The notes under the pieces were generated by a model. It was not told the origin of the DNA. It saw only the letters and a program-made list of their open reading frames with translations, and did not search any database. A stretch of 64,000 nt of DNA from Oceaniferula marina (GTDB taxonomy: Bacteria > Verrucomicrobiota > Verrucomicrobiia > Verrucomicrobiales > Akkermansiaceae): the NCBI RefSeq assembly GCF_013391475.1, contig NZ_JACBAZ010000006.1, positions 1-64,000 on the forward strand, read 5' to 3'. Shown here in pieces: positions 27,544-36,300 of the stretch. The translations under genes and the position numbers were made by a program. How positions within the stretch are numbered: the stretch's first letter is position 1; the number at the start of each line of letters is the position of its first letter.

Positions 27544-27705
27544 AGCCTTGGAAAAACTGGGCGTAAATTGCTCCTTCCGAATCGGACTTGCAAGGGGAAA
27601 CAATGAGCCGTTTAGCCCATACTCTATGCATGTTTTGCCTGTGTGTCCACGTTGGGAATGGGGAGGGCTGAAGAAACGCCTCCAGCTCGTGGTCTTGCTG
27701 TGATT

Positions 27706-29097
27706 TTATTCACCAAGTGCTGAACGTATCGCATTGCCCAGAACCGGATCCTGATGGGGGAAAACCGTCCTGAGATCGAGCTTAAGTTGACCTTCTTCGA
27801 TGCTGCCGACAACGGCAGGTGTGTGGGCCCGCAGTCGTTTGCTGAGTCTGGTAACCGAGCCATTTTCAGGTGTCAGGCTGATGCAGATGGACGGGATGGA
27901 TGATTGGGGCATGGTACCTCCTCCGGTGCGGGCGGTGTTCTGGCTGATCGTGCAGGATGCCTGAAGCTGGGCAGGCAGGCTCTGGATGATGGTTTCAGCG
28001 CGAGTGGTCAGTGATTCGGTGCTGGCCGCAATAAAATTGAGGGTTGGGACGTCGGTTTTTTGCGGATGGGAGCGGGTATGAAGGTAGGTGTTGATGCACT
28101 CCTGAAGCACGGTGAGAATCAATTTATCACAGCGGACGGCGCGGAAAAACGGTTCTTGCTTGATCCCCGCCACCAGATCTTTTCTGCCGGCGATGATCCC
28201 GGATTGGGGACCGCCCAATAGTTTGTCTCCGGAAAAGCAAACGAGGTCGATGCCGTTGCGTAGCGCTTGTTGCGGCGTGGGTTCGTGTTCGATGGGGGCC
28301 AGGTCTTCTGTACTCATCATGGCGCCGGATCCGATGTCTTCGACGAGTGGTAGCTTGTGTTCGTGTGCCAGATCGGCGAGTTCCCGGACGTCAGGTTCCT
28401 CGGTGAAGCCGCCCAAGTAGAAATTTGAGCGGTGGACTTTGAGGATCATGGCGGTTTGTGGTGTGATCGCCTTGGCGTAGTCTTTGAGGTGGGTTTTATT
28501 GGTGGCTCCGACTTCGACCAAGGTGGCTCCCGAGGTTTCGAGTATTTCGGGAATGCGGAAACCTCCTCCGATTTCGACCAGTTCACCACGGGAGACGATG
28601 ACTTCCTTTTTGTCTCCCTGGCAGAGGTAGCGTAGGGTGAGGACCAGTGCTGCCGCGCAGTTGTTGACGGCGGTTGCCGCTTCGGCGTCGAGTAGGGCGG
28701 CGAGTGCCGTTTCCAGGTATCCTGCGCGCTTTCCGCGGGTTCCTTCCGGAAGGTTGAACTCGAGATTGCAATAGCCGGTGGCAATTTCGGTGAGTCGCTT
28801 CGCGGCGTCCTGCCCGAGCGGGGAGCGGCCGAGGTTGGTGTGGATGATGACGCCGGTGGCATTGATAACCGCTTGCAGCCGGCTGTCGGCGAAGGCTTGC
28901 AGGGATTGGGAGATTTGTTGCTCGATTTGTTCTCGGCTCGGACTTGCGCCTTCCAGGATTTGCTCGCGGGTTCGGGAAATTTCCTGCTGGATGAAGGCCG
29001 TGACCAGGGCTCGTGGCAGGGGGCATGCCGCCTCCAGTTTCAGGGAGAGGGCTTCAATGGATGGCAATGATCGGAGCGCCTGATAATTATTTGGCAT
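27706..29097 (-). CDS. selA: L-seryl-tRNA(Sec) selenium transferase
   Basis: 463 residues from the ATG MPNNYQALRSLPSIE, the normal SelA length; an upstream start would add 16 hydrophobic residues that do not belong. SelA signatures are VINATGVIIHTNLGRSPL, YCNLEFNLPEGTRGKR, AAAVNNCAAALVL-like text, RGELVEIGGGFRIPEI and the PLP-lysine segment FSGDKLLGGPQSGII. It converts Ser-tRNA(Sec) to Sec-tRNA(Sec) using selenophosphate. selB, selD and selC are not in the window, so they must lie elsewhere if the pathway is complete. Divergent from gcvT with a 65-bp gap. Confidence 0.95.
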   Translation of the reverse strand: MPNNYQALRSLPSIEALSLKLEAACPLPRALVTAFIQQEISRTREQILEGASPSREQIEQQISQSLQAFADSRLQAVINATGVIIHTNLGRSPLGQDAAKRLTEIATGYCNLEFNLPEGTRGKRAGYLETALAALLDAEAATAVNNCAAALVLTLRYLCQGDKKEVIVSRGELVEIGGGFRIPEILETSGATLVEVGATNKTHLKDYAKAITPQTAMILKVHRSNFYLGGFTEEPDVRELADLAHEHKLPLVEDIGSGAMMSTEDLAPIEHEPTPQQALRNGIDLVCFSGDKLLGGPQSGIIAGRKDLVAGIKQEPFFRAVRCDKLILTVLQECINTYLHTRSHPQKTDVPTLNFIAASTESLTTRAETIIQSLPAQLQASCTISQNTARTGGGTMPQSSIPSICISLTPENGSVTRLSKRLRAHTPAVVGSIEEGQLKLDLRTVFPHQDPVLGNAIRSALGE

Positions 29098-29126
29098 AAA
29101 TCGGAAAATAAACCCCCTCGCTGGAA

Positions 29127-29155
29127 TTGACAAGGTTAGTTGCACTCATCAGATT
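29127..29155 (+). promoter_or_regulatory. Possible gcvT promoter close to the start codon
   Basis: TTGACA at 29127-29132, 17 bp, then CAGATT at 29150-29155. The -10 is weak. If used, transcription would begin almost at the GTG start at 29163, giving a leaderless or nearly leaderless mRNA. Confidence 0.3.
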
Positions 29156-29162
29156 GCAGGAC

Positions 29163-30251
29163 GTGAGTGAGATTATTCAAGAAACACCGTTGGCAGCCCT
29201 GCATGTTGAATTGGGGGCAAAGATGATTCCTTTTGCCGGTTGGAATATGCCGGTTCAATACACCAGTATCATGGATGAACATACTGCGGTTCGTGAAGCC
29301 GTCGGCATCTTTGATATTTCCCATATGGGACAGTTTTTCCTCGTTGGCGAGGGGGCGGAAGAGTGGTTGAACACCATTTTGACCAACGACATCGCCAAGC
29401 TCGAACCCGGGCAGGGGCAATACACCTTCATGTTGAATGAAAATGGCGGCGTGATTGATGACCTGATCATTTACCGTCAGGCGCCGGGGCGCATTTTCCT
29501 CGTGGTGAACGCTTCCATGATCGACGAAGATTATGCATGGCTTGAAAAGGCTCTCCCGGATGGATTGACTCTCACCAACGAAAGTGACAGCTGGGCCGGA
29601 ATGGCCGTGCAGGGGCCGAACTCTCCTGGTGCCTTTGCGGCTCTGTTCCCCGGAGTGGATCTGCCACCACGGAATGGCTTGCACACTTGGGAACAGGATG
29701 GCGAAACTCTGGTCGTTTGCCGGACGGGATACACCGGAGAGGACGGCTATGAGTTCTTCAGTTCCGCAGGCAATGGCAGCGCCTGGTTCCAACGCTTTGT
29801 TGATGCCGGTGCCAAGCCATGTGGGTTGGGTGCCCGAGACACCTTGAGGTTGGAAGTTTGTTATCCGTTGAATGGCTCGGATTTATCGCCTGAGCGCACA
29901 CCTCGATCCGCAGGCTTGGGCTTTGCCGTTTCCCTGACCAAGGAATGTGGCTTCATCGGCAAGGATGTGGTAATGCAGGAAAAAGAGGATGGATTCAAAG
30001 AGCGGCTGATCGCTCTGGAATACACCGGTAAAGGTGCTCCTCCCCGTGCCCATTACGAAGTCTTCACCAAAGAGGGAGAGCGGTTGACAGAGTTGACCAG
30101 TGGCGTACTTTCCCCGAGCCTCAAGCAAGGGATTGCGATGGCCTACCTTCCCGTCGATTACGCCAAAATTGGGACGCTTGTCGACATCGATGTCCGCGGA
30201 CGCCGGTTCGAAGCAAAAGTCGTGAAAAAACCTTTTTACAAAAAGGGGTAA
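29163..30251 (+). CDS. gcvT: Glycine cleavage system T protein (aminomethyltransferase)
   Basis: 362 residues with GTG as the chosen start (VSEIIQETPLAALHVELGAK). The upstream TTG adds residues outside the family pattern. Typical GcvT motifs are KMIPFAGWNMPVQY, AVGIFDISHMGQF, LENGGVIDDLIIYR-like text, GYTGEDGYEFF, GLGARDTLRLE and the terminal FYKKG. It moves the methylene group from aminomethyl-lipoyl GcvH to tetrahydrofolate and releases ammonia. First gene of gcvT-gcvH-gcvP. Confidence 0.97.
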   Translation: MSEIIQETPLAALHVELGAKMIPFAGWNMPVQYTSIMDEHTAVREAVGIFDISHMGQFFLVGEGAEEWLNTILTNDIAKLEPGQGQYTFMLNENGGVIDDLIIYRQAPGRIFLVVNASMIDEDYAWLEKALPDGLTLTNESDSWAGMAVQGPNSPGAFAALFPGVDLPPRNGLHTWEQDGETLVVCRTGYTGEDGYEFFSSAGNGSAWFQRFVDAGAKPCGLGARDTLRLEVCYPLNGSDLSPERTPRSAGLGFAVSLTKECGFIGKDVVMQEKEDGFKERLIALEYTGKGAPPRAHYEVFTKEGERLTELTSGVLSPSLKQGIAMAYLPVDYAKIGTLVDIDVRGRRFEAKVVKKPFYKKG

Positions 30252-30323
30252 TTCTGCGCAAAAACCCATGAACAGAAATCTGAAAATCAACCTTACCCAA
30301 TCACCTATCAACCCAATACTATT

Positions 30324-30701
30324 ATGAACGTTCCAGAAAATTTACGTTACACTTCGGATCACGAGTGGATTTTGCTCGAAGGCGATGTTGCCAAAGTCGG
30401 TATCACCGATCACGCCCAGGAAGAACTGACTGATGTCGTTTTTGTTGAATTACCTGATGAAGGACGTGCCTGTGATGCGGAGGACCCCGTGGCAGTGGTT
30501 GAGTCTGTGAAGGCTGCCAGTGATATTTATGCGCCGATTGCCGGCGAAATCGTTGAAGGCAATGCCGAACTCGAGGGGGATCCTTCCCTTGCCAATACCG
30601 ACCCATACGGTGCTGGTTGGATCTTCAAAATCCGGGTGAAGGACGTCGCTGATGTCGAGGCCTTGCTTTCACCGGATGACTACAAGGCGCTGCTTGGCTA
30701 A
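30324..30701 (+). CDS. gcvH: Glycine cleavage system H protein
   Basis: 125 residues. RYTSDHEWILLEGDVAKVGI at the start, FVELPDEG, and VVESVKAASDIYAPIAGEI, in which the Lys of SVKAAS is the lipoylation site. It shuttles the aminomethyl group between GcvP, GcvT and dihydrolipoamide dehydrogenase. It lies 72 bp after gcvT; a terminator-like hairpin follows before gcvP. Confidence 0.98.
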   Translation: MNVPENLRYTSDHEWILLEGDVAKVGITDHAQEELTDVVFVELPDEGRACDAEDPVAVVESVKAASDIYAPIAGEIVEGNAELEGDPSLANTDPYGAGWIFKIRVKDVADVEALLSPDDYKALLG

Positions 30702-30732
30702 TCGACCTCCAGTGATGAACACCTATTTGATG

Positions 30733-30766
30733 CAGGCGTGCTTCGGCACGCCTGTATTTCTTTTTT
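30733..30766 (+). terminator. UUCG-loop terminator between gcvH and gcvP
   Basis: A perfect 9-bp stem CAGGCGTGC-TTCG-GCACGCCTG followed by TATTTCTTTTTT. It stands inside the gcv cluster, so it would reduce gcvP transcription relative to gcvTH unless read through or unless gcvP has its own promoter. Confidence 0.75.
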
Positions 30767-30797
30767 AAGAACAATCCAAGAACCCATCAATTTATTT

Positions 30798-33620
30798 ATG
30801 TATACGAATTTTTGCAGTCGTCATGTTGGCAGTGTGGGCAGCACCCGCGAAGCCATGATCAAGGAGTTGGGGTATGAGCGTATTGTCGATCTGATCGAAG
30901 ACGCCGTGCCCTCCAATATCCAGGGAGGTCCGGAGTTGGATCTGCCCAACGCGTTGAGTGAAACCCACGCGCTCAACCGGCTTCGCGGCATCATGGCCAA
31001 GAACCAGTTGTTGAAATCCTATATCGGCGAGGGATACAACGGAACGATCGTTCCCCCTGTGATTCAGAGAAACATCCTCGAAAATCCGGGTTGGTACACT
31101 GCTTACACGCCGTACCAGGCCGAGATTTCCCAAGGGCGCCTGGAAGCTTTGTTGAATTTCCAGACGATGATCTCTGATCTGACGGCACTGGATGTTGCCA
31201 ATTCCTCCTTGCTGGATGAGGGCACAGCCGCTGCTGAAGCAATGGCTCTCGCCAAGTCCGGCAATCGGAAGGGGACCACCCTGTTTATTGCGGACACCTG
31301 TCACCAACGGACGATCGATGTGGTTCAGACCCGCGCGGAACCCCTTGGAATTGAAATTGTGGTGGGCGATTGGAAGTCTTTTGACCCATCATCCTGTGAG
31401 GGCTTGTTTGCTGTGTTGCTGCAATACCCTGATACTTTGGGCTCGGTGGATGATTACAGCTCATTGATCGAGGCGGTGCACGCTGCGGGTGCTTTGGCGA
31501 TTGTTGCTGCCGATATTTTGGCTCTGACGGTTTTGAAAGCTCCCGGTGAGTTTGGTGCCGATATCTGTGTTGGTAACAGCCAGCGCTTTGGTGTTCCCTT
31601 TGGTTTTGGTGGTCCACATGCCGCATTTATGGCCTGCACCGACAAGTTGAAGCGCAAGATGCCAGGCCGCTTGATCGGGGTATCCGTGGATTCCCAAGGC
31701 AAGCCGGGGTATCGCCTCGCGTTGCAGACTCGCGAGCAGCATATTCGCCGTGACAAGGCGACATCGAACATCTGCACCGCCCAGGTTCTATTGGCGGTGA
31801 TGGCATCGATGTATGCTGTTTACCATGGGCCGGACGGACTGAAGCAGATTGCCGGCAATACCCACTTTGCCGCACGTATTTTGGCTGCCAGCCTGAAAAA
31901 GGCAGGTTACGAACTACTCAATGAAAGCTATTTCGACACCATCGTCGTCAAAACACCAGGCAAGGCGGATGCCATTCTTGCCGCAGCAGTGGAAAAGGGA
32001 TACAACCTCAGAAAGATCGATGGCGACCACGTCGCGATTGCCGCTGATGAAACCCTCGGATGCAAGGAAGGTCAGGATATTCTCGCTGCTTTTGGTGTGG
32101 AAGATGCCGATATTCCTGAAGCAGACCAAAAAGCATGGGCTGAAGGTCTGACCCGAACTTCGGATTTCTGCACCTCCCCGGTGTTCAACAGTTATCATTC
32201 CGAGACGGAAATGATGCGTTACCTCTCCCGTTTGGAGAAAAAGGACCTGGCTCTGAATGAGTCCATGATTGCCTTGGGGTCTTGCACGATGAAGCTGAAT
32301 GCCGCCGCGGAGATGATGCCTCTGAGTTGGCCGAATGTTTCGAGTATTCACCCCTTCGTTCCGGATAACCAGAGTGTGGGATACCGTGAAATGCTTGACG
32401 AACTTTCCGATTGGTTGGCTCGGATCACTGGATTTGCCGCCGTTTCATTGCAGCCGAATGCCGGCTCGCAAGGTGAATACGCAGGTTTGTTAGCCATTCG
32501 CCGTTATCACCTGGCCAATGGAGATACGGACCGGAACGTTTGCCTGATCCCAACCTCAGCCCACGGAACCAACCCGGCCAGCGCCGTGATGGTTGGCTTC
32601 AAGGTGGTGCCTGTTACCTGCGATGAAGCCGGGAATATCGATGTCGCGGATCTGAAAGCAAAAGCCGAAAAGCATGCTGAGAACCTCGGAGCCTTGATGA
32701 TCACTTACCCGTCCACACACGGTGTGTATGAATCGACGATTGTTGAGATTTGTGAAACCATTCACACTCACGGCGGGCAGGTCTACATGGATGGAGCCAA
32801 CATGAACGCCCAGGTTGGCTTGACCAGCCCCGGGTTCATCGGCGCTGACGTCTGTCACTTGAATTTGCATAAAACGTTCTGCATCCCACACGGTGGTGGA
32901 GGTCCCGGAGTAGGCCCGATCGGTGTGGCCGAACAACTCGTTCCCTACCTTCCCGGTCATGGCTCGTTGGAAAACAAAGAGGCTCCAGTGTGTTCTGCCG
33001 CTTACGGTAGTGCATCGATCAACACGATCTCATGGATGTACATTGCCATGATGGGGGCGGATGGTTTGACCGAAGCGACCAAGATGGCGATCTTAAACGC
33101 CAACTATGTGGCTAAGCGTCTCAGCACCGCCTATCCGATCCTTTACACAGGGAACAAGGGGCTGGTCGCTCACGAGTGTATCATTGATATCCGTCCTCTA
33201 TCCGATGCCAGTGGCATCACGGTGGAAGATGTGGCCAAACGTCTGATGGATTACGGCTACCACTCGCCAACGATGAGCTGGCCGGTTGCCGGAACCTTGA
33301 TGATCGAACCGACTGAATCCGAGTCGAAAGCCGAACTCGATCGCTTCTGCGATGCGATGTTGGCGATCCATGCTGAGATCCAAGCTGTGATTGATGGCTC
33401 CGCCGACAAGCAGGACAACCTCCTGAAAAATGCGCCACACACAGCGGAAATGGTGATCAGTGACAGCTGGACACATCCCTACAGCCGTGAGGAAGCTGCC
33501 TACCCGATGGCTTGCCAGCGTGACCATAAATTCTGGCCTTCGGTTGGCCGAATCGATAACGTGCACGGTGACCGCAACCTCGTTTGCTCGTGTATTGGTA
33601 TGGAGGCCTTTGCTGAGTAA
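30798..33620 (+). CDS. gcvP: Glycine dehydrogenase (decarboxylating), P protein, single chain
   Basis: 940 residues from the [14 protein letters not shown]; a start 20 codons upstream is unlikely because it reads through the hairpin region. This is the fused P protein, with homologous N- and C-terminal halves. Motifs are [40 protein letters not shown], the second-half [38 protein letters not shown] and the PLP-lysine region [18 protein letters not shown]. It decarboxylates glycine and loads lipoyl-GcvH. Last gene of the cluster, ended by a hairpin. Confidence 0.97.
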   Translation: MYTNFCSRHVGSVGSTREAMIKELGYERIVDLIEDAVPSNIQGGPELDLPNALSETHALNRLRGIMAKNQLLKSYIGEGYNGTIVPPVIQRNILENPGWYTAYTPYQAEISQGRLEALLNFQTMISDLTALDVANSSLLDEGTAAAEAMALAKSGNRKGTTLFIADTCHQRTIDVVQTRAEPLGIEIVVGDWKSFDPSSCEGLFAVLLQYPDTLGSVDDYSSLIEAVHAAGALAIVAADILALTVLKAPGEFGADICVGNSQRFGVPFGFGGPHAAFMACTDKLKRKMPGRLIGVSVDSQGKPGYRLALQTREQHIRRDKATSNICTAQVLLAVMASMYAVYHGPDGLKQIAGNTHFAARILAASLKKAGYELLNESYFDTIVVKTPGKADAILAAAVEKGYNLRKIDGDHVAIAADETLGCKEGQDILAAFGVEDADIPEADQKAWAEGLTRTSDFCTSPVFNSYHSETEMMRYLSRLEKKDLALNESMIALGSCTMKLNAAAEMMPLSWPNVSSIHPFVPDNQSVGYREMLDELSDWLARITGFAAVSLQPNAGSQGEYAGLLAIRRYHLANGDTDRNVCLIPTSAHGTNPASAVMVGFKVVPVTCDEAGNIDVADLKAKAEKHAENLGALMITYPSTHGVYESTIVEICETIHTHGGQVYMDGANMNAQVGLTSPGFIGADVCHLNLHKTFCIPHGGGGPGVGPIGVAEQLVPYLPGHGSLENKEAPVCSAAYGSASINTISWMYIAMMGADGLTEATKMAILNANYVAKRLSTAYPILYTGNKGLVAHECIIDIRPLSDASGITVEDVAKRLMDYGYHSPTMSWPVAGTLMIEPTESESKAELDRFCDAMLAIHAEIQAVIDGSADKQDNLLKNAPHTAEMVISDSWTHPYSREEAAYPMACQRDHKFWPSVGRIDNVHGDRNLVCSCIGMEAFAE

Positions 33621-33633
33621 GAGAATCCTTCAA

Positions 33634-33667
33634 GCCACCCCCGGGTTGTTTCCGGGGGTGGCTGATT
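33634..33667 (+). terminator. Probable terminator after gcvP
   Basis: A strong GCCACCCCCGG / CCGGGGGTGGC stem with a short loop, followed only by TGATTTCT, so the T run is weak. Confidence 0.6.
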
Positions 33668-33691
33668 TCTATCAATCAACACGATTAAACG

Positions 33692-34114
33692 ATGAATGAT
33701 TATCTTCCTCCTGCCAGCCCGCGTGAAGAAATTGAAGGCATGGTGTACTTCATCCGCATGTGCAGTAAGATCCGACTCCAGGCATCCGGTGAGCTGCACC
33801 CTGACTTTCACCCGAACCTGGGACGGGCGATGGACCTCTGGACTTGCCAGTTGCTACAAGTCGAATATGAAACGCTGAAACAACTTGTTGTGGACGGGGC
33901 TTCCGACCGTGATGTGTTGCAGTGGTGCTGGGAAACTGGAAAGCGCCCGAGCGAACATGAACTCGAGTGGTGGAACAGTTACATGCGCAACCGGGGGTTC
34001 CGTGACGACCTCAGTGACAAACTGCAATTCCGCAAGGAAGAAGCCGGATGGCTGGACCGTGATGAGATTCAAAGCTTCTTTGATTATCTCGATGCCGACG
34101 ACGGGCGCTTGTGA
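33692..34114 (+). CDS. DUF5069 domain protein
   Basis: 140 residues. The segments SPREEIEGMVYFIRMCSKIRL, LWTCQLLQVEYETLKQLV, VLQWCWETGKRPSEHELEWW and NSYMRNRGFRDD match the DUF5069 family, common in Verrucomicrobia and of unknown function. Rich in Trp and acidic residues, with no signal peptide, so cytoplasmic. It lies 32 bp before rsgA and may be expressed with it. Confidence 0.82.
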   Translation: MNDYLPPASPREEIEGMVYFIRMCSKIRLQASGELHPDFHPNLGRAMDLWTCQLLQVEYETLKQLVVDGASDRDVLQWCWETGKRPSEHELEWWNSYMRNRGFRDDLSDKLQFRKEEAGWLDRDEIQSFFDYLDADDGRL

Positions 34115-34146
34115 GCCGGTCACATCTTTGCTATGGTGTCCGCCTC

Positions 34147-35283
34147 ATGACCCTTCACGATCTCGGCTGGAACAAGAAGTTTCAGAAAGCCTTTGATTCG
34201 CTTTCGCTCAAGCGCTGTGTGCCTGCACGTTTGATTCGCGACAATAAAATCTCGTATGGCGCTCTCACGGAGGGGGGTGAGGAATACGAGGTGGTGATGA
34301 GCGGCAAGGTCTATCACGAAGCGGCAAGTGATGCTGAATTGCCCGCCGTGGGCGATTGGGTGGCGCTTGAGCTGTCCAAGGCCGCCAAGGAAGGGAAGGT
34401 CGAAAAAACCGATGAGTGTGAAAACATGATTCGGGCGCGTCTCCCACGGCAAACATGCTTCTCCCGTAAAACGCCGGGGAAAAGTACCGAAGAGCAGGTG
34501 ATTGCGGCCAATGTCTCGGTCGTTGTGATTGTCACCGATGCCGGGCCGGATTTTAATCCGCGGCGCATGGAGCGCTATTTCATGCTGGTTCGGCGTAGCG
34601 GTGCGAAAGCGGTGGTTCTGATGAATAAATCCGATTTGTTTCCCCGCGAACAGAACGAGGAAGCTGCCGCCATGATTCGGGAGCTGAGCGACGAAGCGGA
34701 TGTGCACATCACATCGGCCAAAGAAAACGATGGCTTGGAGGTGTTGCAACAGTATTTGACCCCTGGTGTTTCTGTGACTTTGGTTGGTTCCAGTGGGGTT
34801 GGAAAATCCACCTTGGTCAACCAGCTCCTCGGCGAGGAGTTTCAGTGGACATCGGATGTAAACGAACTGACAGGTAAGGGGCGCCATACGACGACGGCCC
34901 GTGAGTTGATCCCTCTGCAAGGAGGTGGGATCCTCATTGATAATCCTGGAATTCGTGAGGTTCAGATGTGGACCGATGAACAAACCCTGCGGGAAAGCTT
35001 TCTCGATGTGGAGGCGTTGGCGTCACACTGTAAATTTCACGATTGCAAGCATGGGAATGACGCCGGTTGTGCCATCCGGACCGCTGTGGAGTCCGGAGAT
35101 CTCGACCCAGGACGATACGAAAGTTATCTCAAGCTCGACGAAGAGATTGAAAAGTTAGAACAGCGGCAGAAAAAACGCAGGATGATCAGTGAGCGCCGAG
35201 CCAAGCGCGACCACCGGGTGAAAGCCCGGAATCTCGCGGATCGCATTGAGCTCGAAAAAGAAGACCGGCCGGATTGGCGGTAG
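34147..35283 (+). CDS. rsgA: Ribosome small subunit-dependent GTPase A
   Basis: 378 residues from the ATG at 34147; a GTG that overlaps the previous stop is possible. An N-terminal OB-like domain is followed by the circularly permuted GTPase: the G4 motif NKSDLF comes first, then G5 (SAKE), the P-loop GSSGVGKSTLVNQLLG and the G3 motif DNPGIREVQMW. GRHTTTARELIPL lies between them. A zinc knuckle (CKFHDCKHGNDAGC) and a basic helical tail close the protein. It checks late 30S maturation and releases RbfA. Confidence 0.95.
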   Translation: MTLHDLGWNKKFQKAFDSLSLKRCVPARLIRDNKISYGALTEGGEEYEVVMSGKVYHEAASDAELPAVGDWVALELSKAAKEGKVEKTDECENMIRARLPRQTCFSRKTPGKSTEEQVIAANVSVVVIVTDAGPDFNPRRMERYFMLVRRSGAKAVVLMNKSDLFPREQNEEAAAMIRELSDEADVHITSAKENDGLEVLQQYLTPGVSVTLVGSSGVGKSTLVNQLLGEEFQWTSDVNELTGKGRHTTTARELIPLQGGGILIDNPGIREVQMWTDEQTLRESFLDVEALASHCKFHDCKHGNDAGCAIRTAVESGDLDPGRYESYLKLDEEIEKLEQRQKKRRMISERRAKRDHRVKARNLADRIELEKEDRPDWR

Positions 35284-35360
35284 AATCATCCAAGGGTGGT
35301 CGGTCGGGCGAATGGGGCTCTATCCGCCGCCGCTAGTTTTCCGCCTGAACGAGGTGGCGT

Positions 35361-36263
35361 CTAACGCAGCAGTTTTCCAGCTTGTTTTTTGCCTTGGGGC
35401 GTGAGCATCTGCATACTCATCATGCTGCGGTCGCCCTTGGGGTTGGCGTATTTCCAGACGAGTTTCTTTTCACGGGTGATTTCGATCAGTCCTACTTGTC
35501 CTCCCTTTTTATAGGATGCGTAGGTGCCGATGCAGAGGTTTCCATTCGGCTGAACGTGGATGCCACAGAGCGTGGCAATAGAGATGCCCTCCAGCTCGGT
35601 TTTGTTGAAGCTCCAAACGGTCTTACCTTTTGGCGTAAACTCCGTGATGGCATCGATGTGCCCGACCAGGGTGTTGCCATTTTCAAGCCGGATGGCGGTG
35701 AAGGCGATGTTGTCCACTTTGACTTCAAAGACGACCTTGCCCTCCGGCGTGTATTCCCGGACGAGATGCTTGCCGGAGTGACAAACGAGGTAGTTACCAT
35801 TGTCGAGTTTACGGACCATACGCAGGTTGTGGTGGCTTCCCGCTTGATAGATTGGGAGTTGAAGTTCGAAGGTGACTTTTCCGTCCCGAGTCATTTCCAA
35901 GAGTTTGCCGGTCGAGTTTTCACCGATCAGGATCTTATTATCGGCAAGGGGTTGACACCCGAAAACACCACCTCCTTTTTTAAGGTTGGATTGGTAGGTG
36001 AAGGTTTTTTCTCCGGTGCTTGGATTGACTTCGTGTACGCCGTTGTCCGTGAAGAGGACGTTGCCATTTGCGAGCATCCAGCAATCGGTGGTGTTGTCTC
36101 CCTTGTGTTGCCAAGTGACCTTCCCTTGTTGGTCTAGTAAAACGACGCGGCGTGAGCCGGTAGCCAGGATTTGGCCGGATGGTTTGCCGGTCAGCACAGG
36201 CGCGGCGGTAACCGCGGCTAGGGAAAAACATAAGGCGGACAGGATGCTGGTGGTTATATTCAT
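35361..36263 (-). CDS. Secreted PQQ-like/arylsulfotransferase-like beta-propeller protein
   Basis: 300 residues with a signal peptide (ILSALCFSLAAVTAAP). The mature part is a repeated pattern of about 45 residues with GKVTWQHKG, DNTTDCWMLANGNVLFTD, GNYLVCHSG, ENGNTLVGHIDAITEFTPKGKTVW and QPNGNLCIGTYA. This is typical of six-bladed propellers in which each strand recites ...NGNTLV..., as in ASST-like and PQQ-like proteins. No catalytic His pair is obvious, so it is probably a binding or scaffold protein. It starts 37 bp after a DASS transporter gene on the same strand. Confidence 0.75.
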   Translation of the reverse strand: MNITTSILSALCFSLAAVTAAPVLTGKPSGQILATGSRRVVLLDQQGKVTWQHKGDNTTDCWMLANGNVLFTDNGVHEVNPSTGEKTFTYQSNLKKGGGVFGCQPLADNKILIGENSTGKLLEMTRDGKVTFELQLPIYQAGSHHNLRMVRKLDNGNYLVCHSGKHLVREYTPEGKVVFEVKVDNIAFTAIRLENGNTLVGHIDAITEFTPKGKTVWSFNKTELEGISIATLCGIHVQPNGNLCIGTYASYKKGGQVGLIEITREKKLVWKYANPKGDRSMMSMQMLTPQGKKQAGKLLR

Positions 36264-36300
36264 AGGATCAGATGGCTGTGAATTAGGATGGTGTGAATGT

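Noticed and set aside
34120-34983. A 287-codon minus-strand frame opposite rsgA
   Set aside because: It mirrors the well-supported rsgA gene, whose GTPase and zinc motifs are intact. The minus-strand translation is a shadow.
35382-36137. A 251-codon plus-strand frame opposite the beta-propeller gene
   Set aside because: It is a shadow of the minus-strand gene, which has a signal peptide and clear repeat pattern. The plus-strand protein has neither.
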